Notes: generated by a model not told the origin, from the letters alone. DNA of 64,000 nucleotides from JABIDZ01 sp964619405 (GCA_964619405.1 CAZUCF010000001.1:71914-135913); one strand, 5' to 3'. Numbered from the stretch's first letter, positions 25,967 to 35,435 are shown. Translations and numbers: made by a program.

Positions 25967-27700
25967 ATGAATAAAATAATCTTAGCAATTTTTTTAATTT
26001 TTTTAACAAATATTGTTTTTTCAGAAACATTTTATCCAACAACAATAAACGAACTTGATTTAACAATAAAAATGCACGGCATTGGAAAAATTACTGGGTT
26101 AAAAGAAGGCCAAGAAGTTGTTTTCCAAACACTAACTTTTCAAGAAACTAATTACCAAAAAGTTAATTCTGTACAAGAAATATTATACACGCAAAATAAT
26201 ATTTATCACCCCGAATATGTTTTAGACGAATATGGAAACAAATATGTCAAATTTGTTATAAAAGAAAATGGGGAATTTAATTACAAAATAACTGCTAACA
26301 TAAAAACAAAATCATTAATTCATGAAATAGAAGATGTTAATATTGGAAGGTACCCTGAAAGTGTAAAAATCTTTACAGAGCGGAGTAATTTAATTGAAAG
26401 TAGTTCAATTGAAATTCAAACAGTTGCAAACAATAAGTTTCCACGCAATAGTTTTATTGAAATATTGAATCAAACTATTTTTTGGGTAAACGATTACGTT
26501 GAATACGCAAGTAATGAAGAATTTCAAAAATATTATTTACTACAAAAATCTGCTATTGATACATTATTATCCAAAAAAGGCGTTTGTGACGAATTTACTA
26601 ATTTAGCTGCTGCCATACTAAGAGCAAAAAATATTCCCACAAGAATAATAATTGGACCAACTTTTGATGGACAAGAATGGGGAAACCACGCGTGGTTAGA
26701 AGTATACCACGAAAAACACGGGTGGATTCCATCAGACCCAACTTTCAGAGAACCCGGTTTTGTTGACGGAACACACATAAAAATGGGTTCGTTTACTGAT
26801 GTTACCTTATCACAAGCAAAAGCAATTTTTCCATCAAACGCAAGCATTAATTTTCAAACAAGAACTATTCCAGAAGTAGAAATTAATTCAAAAGAATACT
26901 TTTTAAACACACAATTAAAATCATTAACACAAAAATTTCAGACAAACAAATGGAATGATTTAAATATTGAAATAAAAAATAACACAGATGGATTTTTAAC
27001 AATTCCTCTAAAAATAAAATCTTCTGGGAGTTCAATCCCATTATCACTACAAGGAACAGAAGAGATTATTGGAGAATTAATTTTTGACGAAAAAACAAAA
27101 TCAATTGAATTAGCAGCAAGAGAAAAAGGAACTATTTGTTTCAAAGTTTATCCCAACCTAAATTTGGATAATATGCCAGATGTGAAAGGCAGCATACTAA
27201 TTTATAGTTTATCAGAACCTTACCAAGCAAATTTTGAGATTACGAGTGGCCCAAAAGAAAATAATGGTTCGGTTAAAGTAAAAGATGTTGTACCAGTAAT
27301 ATTAAATGATAAAATAAGATTTGATATAAAACTATTAAACACTTTTTCCACGGAAAAAGAAGTAATAATTAATATTAATGAAAATGATTCTGTTTGGAGT
27401 GAAATAATAACTCCTTTTACATTAAAAGAAATACAACGAGAATTTCCTCTTAATAAAAATTATTATAATCTAGTTATTGATACTCCAACAGAAAAATATT
27501 CAACAATAATAATTGTTAACGAACAAAAAATAATTCAACAAGAACCAACAAAAGAAACTATAATAATACAAAAAATTGAAACAGACACTGCCAATTCCCT
27601 ACTAAGACTAAATCCAATAGAACTGATTATATTTGCAATACTACCAATAATTGCTTTTACATTATTAATCATTTTTGCAACAAAAAAAAGGTATGTGTAA
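25967..27700 (+). CDS. Surface-anchored transglutaminase-like protein
   Basis: 577 residues. A signal peptide (about 1-19, ending VFS) leads to an outside domain and a C-terminal membrane helix (about 550-572) followed by KKRYV. The transglutaminase-core triad is visible: Cys in KKGVCDEFTNLAAAILRA (about 206), His in WGNHAWLEVYH and Asp in GWIPSDPTF. Family members act as peptidases or crosslinking enzymes. Beta-sandwich-like regions occupy about 310-540. It is probably involved in envelope protein turnover or modification. Confidence 0.88.
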   Translation: MNKIILAIFLIFLTNIVFSETFYPTTINELDLTIKMHGIGKITGLKEGQEVVFQTLTFQETNYQKVNSVQEILYTQNNIYHPEYVLDEYGNKYVKFVIKENGEFNYKITANIKTKSLIHEIEDVNIGRYPESVKIFTERSNLIESSSIEIQTVANNKFPRNSFIEILNQTIFWVNDYVEYASNEEFQKYYLLQKSAIDTLLSKKGVCDEFTNLAAAILRAKNIPTRIIIGPTFDGQEWGNHAWLEVYHEKHGWIPSDPTFREPGFVDGTHIKMGSFTDVTLSQAKAIFPSNASINFQTRTIPEVEINSKEYFLNTQLKSLTQKFQTNKWNDLNIEIKNNTDGFLTIPLKIKSSGSSIPLSLQGTEEIIGELIFDEKTKSIELAAREKGTICFKVYPNLNLDNMPDVKGSILIYSLSEPYQANFEITSGPKENNGSVKVKDVVPVILNDKIRFDIKLLNTFSTEKEVIININENDSVWSEIITPFTLKEIQREFPLNKNYYNLVIDTPTEKYSTIIIVNEQKIIQQEPTKETIIIQKIETDTANSLLRLNPIELIIFAILPIIAFTLLIIFATKKRYV

Positions 27701-27765
27701 TAGAATACTTTAAAAACATTCCAAAAAATAATTATAATACAAAAAGCCAAAGGCATTTAAAAAAA

Positions 27766-27838
27766 GCGATTGTAGTCTAATGGTTTATGATTCGCCCTTG
27801 CCAAGGACGAGGCCCGGGTTCAATTCCCGGCAGTCGCA
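27766..27838 (+). tRNA. tRNA-Gly(GCC)
   Basis: Acceptor GCGATTG pairs with CAGTCGC plus A. The T arm CCGGG/CCCGG encloses TTCAATT. The anticodon loop TTGCCAA gives GCC. The anticodon stem CGCCC/GGACG has one C-A mismatch at 29:41, which is uncommon. A TTTAAA box lies just upstream. No encoded CCA. Confidence 0.9.
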
Positions 27839-27902
27839 TACAAACTAATAAAAAACCTAATTAAAAGAAAGCTTATTTAAAATGCAATACTAATAATTTG
27901 TC

Positions 27903-28202
27903 ATGAATTTCAAGCCAACCAAAAAAAAATTGATGATAAGCATTGTTATTCCAATAATTATTTGGGTAACCAATTTTTTAGATGGCTTAGACGAACTCAG
28001 TTGTCTGGATTGCACAACAGAAATAGTTCAACAACAATGGTTTGAATGGAACATGCTTACTATTTCAATTAGCATTGGCCTCGCAATAATATTTTATGTT
28101 GTTTATAGTCTTGTTCAAAAAAAAGAATTTAACACGAATAACATAACTAAAAAAAATAATACAAACAACACAACTAAAAAAAATAATACAAACAATAATT
28201 AA
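27903..28202 (+). CDS. Small two-helix membrane protein with Asn/Thr/Lys repeat tail
   Basis: 99 residues. Hydrophobic helices at about 9-26 and 50-70 flank a segment with Cys residues (LSCLDCTT). The C-terminal tail is a repeat of TKKNNTNN units, matching a short DNA repeat (AACACAACTAAAAAAAATAA-type). The function is unknown. Confidence 0.55.
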   Translation: MNFKPTKKKLMISIVIPIIIWVTNFLDGLDELSCLDCTTEIVQQQWFEWNMLTISISIGLAIIFYVVYSLVQKKEFNTNNITKKNNTNNTTKKNNTNNN

Positions 28203-28281
28203 ATTAATCAAAAAATTTAAAGACAAAAAACATTAAAACAAAACAATAAACAAAAAAATTTTAAATTTTTTAATATTGATT

Positions 28282-29241
28282 TTATTTCTTCTTTTTAACT
28301 ACTTTTTTTGTTGTTTTAACAAGCTTCTCTTTTGTTTTTTTAACAGACTTTTTACTTTTAATATTACTTGATTTAACAATTTTTTTTCTTTTTGTTACTT
28401 GGTTTGCAAGAACACGCTTAATAATTTTTTCAGATTCAAAATGCCTTGTTAATTGAGAATACATTTCAATAAAACCAAAATAATAACCAATAATAGTTGG
28501 TGCTAAAGCAAATAAAGCAGCAAGAGAAACCGCCATTTTATATGACAAAGCAATTGTAAGATAATTCAACAAAAGAAGGTTTGCAATTGCGCCCAAAATC
28601 ATGCAAACAACAATAAAAACAACTAAAACTGTTGCAATACTAAAAAAATAACCAAAAAAAACTTGCCAAACTTTTTTATAAGTTAACCTCCAAGATTCAT
28701 TAATCGCACCTATTATTGAAACATCATCGTGAAAAAATATTGTCAAAGAAAAAGAAATTCTAAGCGCATTATAAAATACAAAAAGCAAATAAAGCAAAAC
28801 AAAAACTAACAAAGAATAATAAATAAAAATAGAAACAACAAAAATATTATAATAACCAAGAAGAATTGACCCTAACAATAATAATATTTGAGTAAATCTA
28901 AAATTCTTGTTTTTGTTCCAAACAAAAATAAAAAAGAACTCGCAAAAAATTAAAAAAATTGAATCAACAAAACGAGTTATTGAAACCTCCCTAGAATTAA
29001 AATTTTTACTATTTAAAACAAAACAAGTTAATAATAACAAACCAAGAAGAACTGAAATATAAGTTATTACATAAAGCCCTTGAAGAGCCCAAGAAAAACC
29101 CGCATAAAAAAAACCAGCATCAAATGCAATTGGAACTAAAAACAATACTGGTAAAGAAAGCCAAAAAAACAAAATAAACCACATTGCCTTTGAAACAGAA
29201 AACCACTCAAAGGTAGCATGTATTATTTTATCATAATCCAT
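28282..29241 (-). CDS. Polytopic membrane protein with Lys-rich tail
   Basis: 319 residues with about six membrane helices between 15 and 265, arranged like archaeal DUF4013/glycerophosphodiester-type membrane proteins. The cytoplasmic C-terminal tail (about 270-319) is almost all Lys, Ser, Thr and Val, similar in composition to the small Lys-rich proteins at 58986 and 63706. The function is unknown; it may bind nucleic acid or acidic lipids through the tail. Confidence 0.65.
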   Translation of the reverse strand: MDYDKIIHATFEWFSVSKAMWFILFFWLSLPVLFLVPIAFDAGFFYAGFSWALQGLYVITYISVLLGLLLLTCFVLNSKNFNSREVSITRFVDSIFLIFCEFFFIFVWNKNKNFRFTQILLLLGSILLGYYNIFVVSIFIYYSLLVFVLLYLLFVFYNALRISFSLTIFFHDDVSIIGAINESWRLTYKKVWQVFFGYFFSIATVLVVFIVVCMILGAIANLLLLNYLTIALSYKMAVSLAALFALAPTIIGYYFGFIEMYSQLTRHFESEKIIKRVLANQVTKRKKIVKSSNIKSKKSVKKTKEKLVKTTKKVVKKKK

Positions 29242-29280
29242 AAAAGACTAATACGTTAGTTATTTTTAAGCTTTATCATA

Positions 29281-29916
29281 TTAAATAATTTTGTCTAATT
29301 CCATTTTAACTTGTAAAAAAACTTTTTCAATAGATAAATTAGCATCAATTATTTTTATGTTCTCGCTTGGAAGATTAGAGGGCAAGTCCAAAAAATACTT
29401 TCTCAAATTTGACACAAACTCTTTTTCCCTGAACTTGTCAGAATCTTTTCTCTTATCATCTTTAGCATTACTAATCCTATCAAGTGAAACATCAGGATCC
29501 ACATCAAAAATTAATGCTAAATCCGGCGCCAAAAAATTTTTGTGACTTGAAAAAACTTTTTCAAAACTAGTCCCTTGAACAGTTTGATAAGCAATAGAAG
29601 AATATTTGTAACGATCACACAAAATAACAAAATTTTTTTCAATTAATGGTTTAATAATATTATCAATATGCCATTGCCTATCCCTAACAAACAAATCAAA
29701 TAACTCATCCTTAAAATCATCACTTGTTTTTTGTAATTTAAACAATTTTCTAATTTCTAAACCAAACGGGCCTTGAGTAGGCTCATCAGTAATAAGAATG
29801 TTATCGAACTTTTTGTCTTTATCAAAAATATATTCAAAAGATTTTTTTATTTGAGTTCCTTTACCCGAACCAGGCAAACCATCAAAAACAATAAATTTTC
29901 CAGAAATAATAATCAC
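29281..29916 (-). CDS. tmk: Thymidylate kinase (first copy)
   Basis: 211 residues with a GTG start. It phosphorylates dTMP to dTDP. The P-loop is FDGLPGSGKGTQ (about 10-21), DEPTQGPFGLEIRKL matches the family E/DP-x-x-T/G site, and the DR(Y/H) motif is LCDRYKYSSIAYQ (about 101). A second, different thymidylate kinase is encoded at 50526 near thyX. This copy stands alone, so it may prefer another nucleotide. Confidence 0.88.
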   Translation of the reverse strand: MIIISGKFIVFDGLPGSGKGTQIKKSFEYIFDKDKKFDNILITDEPTQGPFGLEIRKLFKLQKTSDDFKDELFDLFVRDRQWHIDNIIKPLIEKNFVILCDRYKYSSIAYQTVQGTSFEKVFSSHKNFLAPDLALIFDVDPDVSLDRISNAKDDKRKDSDKFREKEFVSNLRKYFLDLPSNLPSENIKIIDANLSIEKVFLQVKMELDKII

Positions 29917-30082
29917 TCATAAAAGAAAGAACTAATAAGTTAATAACCTTTTACTAAAAAAATTAAAAATTTATTACAAAAAAAATATACATAACAAGGT
30001 TTTGTTTAAAAATAAAACCCTTAAACAAATTATTAAAAGCAAACTAATGATATACCAAAGGTATAAAATAATTTAATAATTC

Positions 30083-30183
30083 GCGTCCGTGATGTAATGG
30101 TAGCATTGAAGCCTTCCACAACAATATAAAATAAATATTGTTGATGATAGCTTTTCGTCGGGGTTCAAATCCCCGCGGGCGCA
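30083..30183 (+). tRNA. tRNA-Gly(TCC) with a 30-nt intron
   Basis: Acceptor GCGTCCG pairs with CGGGCGC plus A; the T arm CGGGG/CCCCG encloses TTCAAAT. The anticodon stem GAAGC/GCTTT brackets CTTCCA, a 30-nt intron (30119-30148) and the final A, giving anticodon TCC. The intron folds as an 8-bp hairpin (CAACAATA/TATTGTTG), fitting a bulge-helix-bulge splice site after position 37. Spliced length is 71 nt. Confidence 0.9.
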
Positions 30184-30317
30184 TAAAAAAAATATAGAAA
30201 ATAAAATTAATTATTGAACATAAAAAAATAAATACTCTTTACTTTGTTGAATAAAAACAAAATTTTTTAAAAAAACAAACATATTTATTTAAAAAAAAGC
30301 TTATTTAATAGATTTAT

Positions 30318-31247
30318 ATGACACAAAATTTATTTGTTGATGAAGATATTGATTTCTCTCCAAAAAATAATAAAAAATTTATTTTTTTAACAATAATTCT
30401 TATCATAATTATAATCATTATTACAACAACATTTTTCTTATTAAATAATACCCAAAATAATAATGGGTTAATTACTGATGACAATACAATAAATGATTAT
30501 AACACAACAAACAATAATATAATAATAAATAACGAATTAGGAAATAATGACACAAACAAAATACTTGTTGAAAAATATTGTAAAGATATTAATCAAATAA
30601 ATCTTTCACAAACAATCGCTGTTGCAACAAATTACCCACACATTTTAGCGCCAATAAGCAACAGAAACGAAACAACTAATTTTTTTATAATTGTTACAAA
30701 TCAAAAAATCAATGAGTTTTGGAGAAACGATATCAATAATTCAACAGAAAAATTAAATGAATTAATACAAGTATTAAAAGGCAAAGGAGTTTTAAACATC
30801 GTTCTATCAAACCCAAGCGAGAGAATGACAAATGCTCTAAAAGAAGGAGGAATTAATTGTTTTGATAGTAATGATAAAGGAATAAACATATTCACCGACC
30901 AAAAAAAAGTATTAGAAGCAGACTGTTTACAACTTTTACCAGAAGAAATATCAAATTCAAAATTAGCGATTCCTGCACAATCACTTAATTTAGATGAAAA
31001 AGTTAGCCTTAATGAATATAACCCAAATTATTTTTTAATATATGAAAATGGATTATTCAAAGAAGCAATTCAACTTACTGATTCACTAACATATCTAGAA
31101 ATTGTTGAATTATTAAAAGAAAAAGAAATAAATGGTTTTGTAACTGCTTCAAATCAAAACACTATTTTCAAAAATGAATTAGCAAAATCAAGTATAATGT
31201 GTTATATTGAAACTCGAAAAATTTCAGAAATCTTTCAAACAAACTAG
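30318..31247 (+). CDS. Membrane-anchored protein with two NifX/NifB-like domains
   Basis: 309 residues. One membrane helix (about 20-44) with Lys before it suggests the rest is outside the cell. After an Asn-rich linker there are two related domains (about 97-195 and 212-305), each with an IAVAT/LAIPA first strand, an F-x-IV or YFLIYE strand, and a GVLNIVLS...ALKEGGI or INGFVTAS...LAKSS unit, the layout of dinitrogenase FeMo-cofactor-binding (NifX-like) domains. No nitrogenase gene is near. The role is unknown; the family call is tentative. Confidence 0.5.
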   Translation: MTQNLFVDEDIDFSPKNNKKFIFLTIILIIIIIIITTTFFLLNNTQNNNGLITDDNTINDYNTTNNNIIINNELGNNDTNKILVEKYCKDINQINLSQTIAVATNYPHILAPISNRNETTNFFIIVTNQKINEFWRNDINNSTEKLNELIQVLKGKGVLNIVLSNPSERMTNALKEGGINCFDSNDKGINIFTDQKKVLEADCLQLLPEEISNSKLAIPAQSLNLDEKVSLNEYNPNYFLIYENGLFKEAIQLTDSLTYLEIVELLKEKEINGFVTASNQNTIFKNELAKSSIMCYIETRKISEIFQTN

Positions 31248-31282
31248 TTCTATTTTTAATTGATTCCAAACAAAAAATTAAT

Positions 31283-31609
31283 ATGAAAAAAGAAAAACAA
31301 GAAGCCTTAGAAATAAAAGCAAAAAAAATAAATCCAAAACAAAAAATTGCTCTTGAAAGAATTTATAGATTATTTGAACTAGCAAGCGAAATACAAAAAA
31401 ACAAAATAGACGACAAAGAAAAATTTGTTAAAAAATATTTAATGTTAGCAAAAAGAATTGGTGAAAAAACAAATGTTAGCATACCCAAAGAACTTAAAAA
31501 AAGTTTTTGCAAAAAATGTTATTCTTTGAATGTTCAAAAAATAGAGCAAAAACCATTTTTGATTATAAAATGCAGTAATTGTAGATTTGAAAAAAAATTT
31601 TCTCTATAA
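31283..31609 (+). CDS. rnp4: Ribonuclease P protein component 4 (Rpr2/Rpp21)
   Basis: 108 residues. It is a zinc-binding subunit of archaeal RNase P, which makes tRNA 5' ends. Helical N-terminal half (AKKINPKQKIALERIYRLFELA and the KYLMLAKRIGEKTNVSIP segment), then two zinc knuckles CKKC (about 73) and CSNC (about 98). The RNase P RNA was not found in the window. Confidence 0.92.
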   Translation: MKKEKQEALEIKAKKINPKQKIALERIYRLFELASEIQKNKIDDKEKFVKKYLMLAKRIGEKTNVSIPKELKKSFCKKCYSLNVQKIEQKPFLIIKCSNCRFEKKFSL

Positions 31610-31662
31610 ACAAAAAATAGTTCATTAGAAAGAAATAAAAATAACTAATCAATAATAACTAT

Positions 31663-32826
31663 ATGCAAAGAAACTTAAAACAAAAAGCACAAGGAGCAAT
31701 AGAATACTTACTAATTATTGGAGCATCAATACTTGTTGTAGCAATAGTAATAATTGCGCTAGTAACATTAACAGGAACAACAAATATTAATGAAGAGAGT
31801 GGAAGCACATTAGATGCACTACAACAATTAAAAGACCAACAATTAGGAATAATCAACAATAACGAAACTGAAGAACCTGAAACACCCATAAATAATCAAA
31901 TTTATTTAGTAGAATTATTAGAAACAAAAACAATTGGAGAAATATTGGCAGACGCTCCAAACCTAATACTGTTAGAATACGAAGAAGAAACTTGTACAAA
32001 ATATTCATCTGATAGTATTTCTTGTAATTCCGGGTCAACTCAAAATACTCAAATCACATCAGGAGAAAAAATTATTTTGAACCCAACTGATTGCGAAACA
32101 GTATTTGATTTAAATGAAGAACTTTTTGGGGCAGTACTTGAAGATTATAGAGAAATGATTGTTGAAAAATATGAAAAACAATACTTGTATTTTACTCCAG
32201 ATGAAAGTTTGAATACAATTCCAAAAATATTTAATGACGCTCCTGATGGAACCAGAATAACAGTGGGCACGATTAATTATGAATTTCATCAAAGCAATGA
32301 AACACCTGTAATATACTATGAAAAAGAAAATGACAATTTGACAATAACAAACGATAATTCAAATGGTTTATTTAATGTTCTTGAAGAAAGTGATGAAGCA
32401 ATAATATACATACAAGAATACCCTTATGGAATAATTGGAAATTATTCAAAAAAAATTAGTGGAACAATACAAAATGAACAAACACAAAATAAATATGAAA
32501 TACTTATAACAAACCCTTTTGAAACAATTAATCGCGAACAATATAACGAATATTTTGTCAGATATGTTCTAACAAAAGATTATTCGTGTTATACCGTAGA
32601 ACAAGCCCTTAACAAAATTAAAGAAGTGTTACAAACTAATTATCACGCGGAAATTGGCTTCTGTAGTAGTTGGAAATATGACGAGGACCTAGATGGATTT
32701 TCAGAAGAAACAAACAATTATGGTTCTGGGTGTGCAAAACAATTGACTCCTGCCGATGTAATGGAAATATATGTTTACTTACCTGTTGAAGAAACCTTGC
32801 CTGAAATTGATTTTAGTTGTAATTAA
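31663..32826 (+). CDS. Class III signal peptide (pilin-like) protein
   Basis: 387 residues. The N-terminus KAQGAIEYLLIIGASILVVA (about 7-26) matches the archaeal class III signal peptide (basic n-region, then Q-G-A-x-E-Y hydrophobic helix), which is cut by a prepilin peptidase; a candidate is at 40335. The long outside part is rich in acidic and Asn residues with several Cys (CTKYSSDSISC and CSSWKY), giving possible disulfides. It is probably a filament subunit or adhesin rather than a minor pilin, given its size. Confidence 0.8.
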   Translation: MQRNLKQKAQGAIEYLLIIGASILVVAIVIIALVTLTGTTNINEESGSTLDALQQLKDQQLGIINNNETEEPETPINNQIYLVELLETKTIGEILADAPNLILLEYEEETCTKYSSDSISCNSGSTQNTQITSGEKIILNPTDCETVFDLNEELFGAVLEDYREMIVEKYEKQYLYFTPDESLNTIPKIFNDAPDGTRITVGTINYEFHQSNETPVIYYEKENDNLTITNDNSNGLFNVLEESDEAIIYIQEYPYGIIGNYSKKISGTIQNEQTQNKYEILITNPFETINREQYNEYFVRYVLTKDYSCYTVEQALNKIKEVLQTNYHAEIGFCSSWKYDEDLDGFSEETNNYGSGCAKQLTPADVMEIYVYLPVEETLPEIDFSCN

Positions 32827-32966
32827 TTAAAAAAACTAAAACAAAAGAATAAAAACTTAAAAAAACAAGCATTTAAAAGCTTTTTTTGAAGCAATTGTTC
32901 TAGCTGATGGCTCTTTAATTTATTATAAATTAAATTGAGCATAATAGCACTGAAAAAGGTGATTTA

Positions 32967-33506
32967 ATGGGAGTAAATGATGTACCAACGAAGTACTTGA
33001 TAGAAGAAACGACAACAAAATTAAAAAGCGAATTAGAACAACCAGCTTTTGTTGGTTTTGTTAAGAGTGGAGTCCACAAAGAAAGAGCACCACTAAGAGA
33101 CGACTGGTTTTATGTTAGAATGGCAAGCATCCTATACAGAACTCACAAATGGAATGTTATAGGAACAGCAAGACTAAGAAGTTATTATGGCGGGAGAAAA
33201 AGAAGAGGAGTAAAAACAGAGCATTTTAGAAAAGCAAGTGGAAAAGTTATTAGGAGTGCAGTACAAAACTTGGAAAAAGCGGGTTACTTAGAAAAAGCAA
33301 AGCCAAGAGGAAGACAATTAACTGGAAAAGGGAAAAAACTTTTGAACGAAATGGCAAAAATAGTTACAATCGGATTAAAAGAAGGAAAATATGTGAAAAA
33401 AGAAAAAGTAAAAAAAGATGTAAAACAAGCAAAAGAAGTTAATGAAGCTTTAAGAGAACAAAACGTTGACAGAAAAAAGGATATTAAAAAAGGTGATAAG
33501 AAATGA
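32967..33506 (+). CDS. rps19e: 30S ribosomal protein S19e
   Basis: 179 residues: the S19e core (DVPTKYLIEETTTKLK, RDDWFYVRMASILYR, SYYGGRKRRGVKTEHF, GRQLTGKGKKLLNEM) plus a Lys-rich C-terminal extension of about 40 residues. GGTGA precedes the ATG. It overlaps rpl39e by ATGA. The leader holds a TTTAATTTA/TAAATTAAA dyad (about 32917-32937). Confidence 0.95.
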   Translation: MGVNDVPTKYLIEETTTKLKSELEQPAFVGFVKSGVHKERAPLRDDWFYVRMASILYRTHKWNVIGTARLRSYYGGRKRRGVKTEHFRKASGKVIRSAVQNLEKAGYLEKAKPRGRQLTGKGKKLLNEMAKIVTIGLKEGKYVKKEKVKKDVKQAKEVNEALREQNVDRKKDIKKGDKK

Positions 33507-33748
33507 GCCGAAACAAAGACAAAGAATTCAAAGATTTTCAAATAAGTGAGAGAAAAAAAATTGGTTCAGGATTAACAAGTGCACCAGTATGGTTAATGCA
33601 AAAAGCTGGTGAAAGATTATGGAATTCAAGACAAAAAAGGACTTGGAAGAACATTGATTTGGGCGATAGATTCAAAGAACACGAGAGAAAACAAGCAAAA
33701 AAAAGAATTAAGAGTGGCGACCACAAAAAAGGTGGAAGGGATTACTAG
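33503..33748 (+). CDS. rpl39e: 50S ribosomal protein L39e with extended ends
   Basis: 81 residues; usual L39e is about 50. The L39e core APVWLMQKAGERLWNSRQKRTWKN is present (split here for length: APVWLMQK then RLWNSRQKRTWKN). Extra residues lie at both ends and are basic. It is in the standard archaeal order before rpl31e. Start overlaps the rps19e TGA. Confidence 0.8.
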   Translation: MSRNKDKEFKDFQISERKKIGSGLTSAPVWLMQKAGERLWNSRQKRTWKNIDLGDRFKEHERKQAKKRIKSGDHKKGGRDY

Positions 33749-33760
33749 GAGATGATTTGA

Positions 33761-34141
33761 ATGGTAAAAGAATTTAAAGAAAAAATTATAACAATTAATT
33801 TGAGAAAAGCGTTTGACAAACCAATGACAAAAAGAGCAAAATCAGCGTTATACATTTTGAAACAAGCAGTAAGAAAAGAAACAAAAAAAGATAATATAAA
33901 AATAAGCAACCAAGTAAATGAAGAGTTATGGCAAAATGGTTTATTTAAGAGTATAAGAAAAATAACTATAAAAGTAATTCATGACAAGGAAATGATAAGA
34001 GTACTAATGCCAAACGAAAAATTTGAGACAAGAGAAAAAAATGATAAAAAAACAATCAAGGAAAAACTTGAAGAAAAAAAAGAAGAAGTAATAAAAAAAG
34101 ATGAAACAAAGACAATAAAAAAAGAAAATACAAAGAAATAA
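33761..34141 (+). CDS. rpl31e: 50S ribosomal protein L31e
   Basis: 126 residues: the L31e domain fills about 1-85 (TINLRKAFDKPMTKRAKSAL, VNEELWQNGLFKSIRKI), followed by a Lys/Glu-rich tail of about 40 residues not usual in the family. AGGAGATGATTTG precedes the ATG. Standard position between rpl39e and eif6. Confidence 0.92.
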   Translation: MVKEFKEKIITINLRKAFDKPMTKRAKSALYILKQAVRKETKKDNIKISNQVNEELWQNGLFKSIRKITIKVIHDKEMIRVLMPNEKFETREKNDKKTIKEKLEEKKEEVIKKDETKTIKKENTKK

Positions 34142-34160
34142 CAAAAAAAAGATTAGTTTT

Positions 34161-34820
34161 ATGAATCTAAAAAGAATTAAATTACTTGGATCAGATTACA
34201 TTGGTTTGTTTGCAATAACAAATGATAACTTGTGTTTAATACCCCATTCAACAGATGAAAAAACAATTAAAACGATTGAAGAAACACTTGATGTAAAAAC
34301 ACTAAAGACAAGCATCTATGAAAGTGCTTTAATATCTGTTTTCGCAAAAATGAATAACAAAGAAATAATTGTCCCAAGTTTTATAACAAACAAAGAAATA
34401 AACGAGATAGAAAAAGAAATTAAAATTAGAATTATTGAAACAGAAAATGCGCTTGGAAATCTCATGGAAATAAATGATAATAACGCAATAATATCAAAAA
34501 CACTCAACAAAAATGTTTATGATCAAATAAAAAAAACAGGACTTGGAATACTACAAACAAATCTTGCAAGAACAGATGCAATTGGTTCATCAATAGTAAT
34601 AACAAACAAAGCATTCCTAATAAATCCTAATGCAACAAGCGAAGAAATAAAAATAGTTCAACAATCAATAAATATTAAGGGTGGTTCATCAACAGCAAAC
34701 ACTGGAGACGCATTCATTAGGAATTCCGTAATAGCTAATTCCAAAGGAATATTGGTTGGAGAAAAAACAACAGGGCACGAAATGTCAAGAATAGAAGAAG
34801 CACTTAGTCAGGAGGAATAA
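34161..34820 (+). CDS. eif6: Translation initiation factor aIF6
   Basis: 219 residues. It binds the 50S subunit and prevents early joining with 30S. Family signatures: GSDYIGLFA at the start, ENALGNLMEINDNNAIIS, and SSTANTGDAFIRNSVIANSKGILVG near the end (the pentein repeats). Order rpl31e-eif6-LX-pfdA-ftsY is the well-known archaeal cluster. Confidence 0.95.
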   Translation: MNLKRIKLLGSDYIGLFAITNDNLCLIPHSTDEKTIKTIEETLDVKTLKTSIYESALISVFAKMNNKEIIVPSFITNKEINEIEKEIKIRIIETENALGNLMEINDNNAIISKTLNKNVYDQIKKTGLGILQTNLARTDAIGSSIVITNKAFLINPNATSEEIKIVQQSINIKGGSSTANTGDAFIRNSVIANSKGILVGEKTTGHEMSRIEEALSQEE

Positions 34821-34823
34821 TAA

Positions 34824-35003
34824 ATGAAAAAATTTGAAGTAAATGGAACATACAAACAAAAAAGCGAGGAAAAAAAATTCTTAAAACGGGTTAATGCGGA
34901 AAACAAAGAAAACGCAACAGAAAAAGTACTCTCATTAATTGGCGGGAAACAAAGAATAATAAGAAGAAATATAACTATTAACGAAGTAAAAGAGGTTGAG
35001 TAA
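34824..35003 (+). CDS. rplX: 50S ribosomal protein LX (L18a/L20e)
   Basis: 59 residues, below the length cut of many ORF callers but with a very strong GGAGG 8 bases before the ATG. FEVNGTYKQKSEEKKFLKRV, ATEKVLSLIGGKQRIIRRNI and the final INEVKEVE match LX. It sits between eif6 and pfdA with 2-3 bp gaps. Confidence 0.9.
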   Translation: MKKFEVNGTYKQKSEEKKFLKRVNAENKENATEKVLSLIGGKQRIIRRNITINEVKEVE

Positions 35004-35005
35004 TA

Positions 35006-35434
35006 ATGACACAACAAATAAGCGAACAACAATTAATACAAATAGCACAAAAACACGAAGAAATAATTAGAAGCCAACAAAATTTTTTACAAAATTTGAA
35101 AACAGCTTTAAAAGAAGCGTACGAAACAATTGAAGGGTTAAAAGAAATACAAAAAAATGATAAAAACGTTTTAATAAAATTGGGTTCAGGAATATTAATA
35201 GAAGCAGAAATAAAAAACAATAAAAAATGCAAACAAGCATTCTCAGAAAATGGTTACAAAGAAACAAGTATTGAAGAAGCAATAAAATGGATTGAAAAAA
35301 GAAAAAATAATTTAGAACAACAAGCACAAAAAGTTCAATCAGATATTATTAACACTGAACAAAAACTCGTTGAAATAATTAATGTAATAAAACAAATACA
35401 ACACGAGAAAAGTAAAAATATTAGTGTGAAATAA
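35006..35434 (+). CDS. pfdA: Prefoldin alpha subunit
   Basis: 142 residues. Two coiled-coil helices (about 5-55 and 95-140) surround the beta-hairpin region with VLIKLGSGILIEAEIK, the normal prefoldin alpha plan. It forms a chaperone with prefoldin beta that passes nascent proteins to the thermosome. It starts 2 bp after LX. Confidence 0.92.
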   Translation: MTQQISEQQLIQIAQKHEEIIRSQQNFLQNLKTALKEAYETIEGLKEIQKNDKNVLIKLGSGILIEAEIKNNKKCKQAFSENGYKETSIEEAIKWIEKRKNNLEQQAQKVQSDIINTEQKLVEIINVIKQIQHEKSKNISVK

Positions 35435-35435
35435 A

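Noticed and set aside
32890..32960. Possible C/D box sRNA before rps19e (TGATGG and CTGA)
   Set aside because: No inner C'/D' boxes or terminal stem; the motifs are common and the dyad between them explains the structure better.
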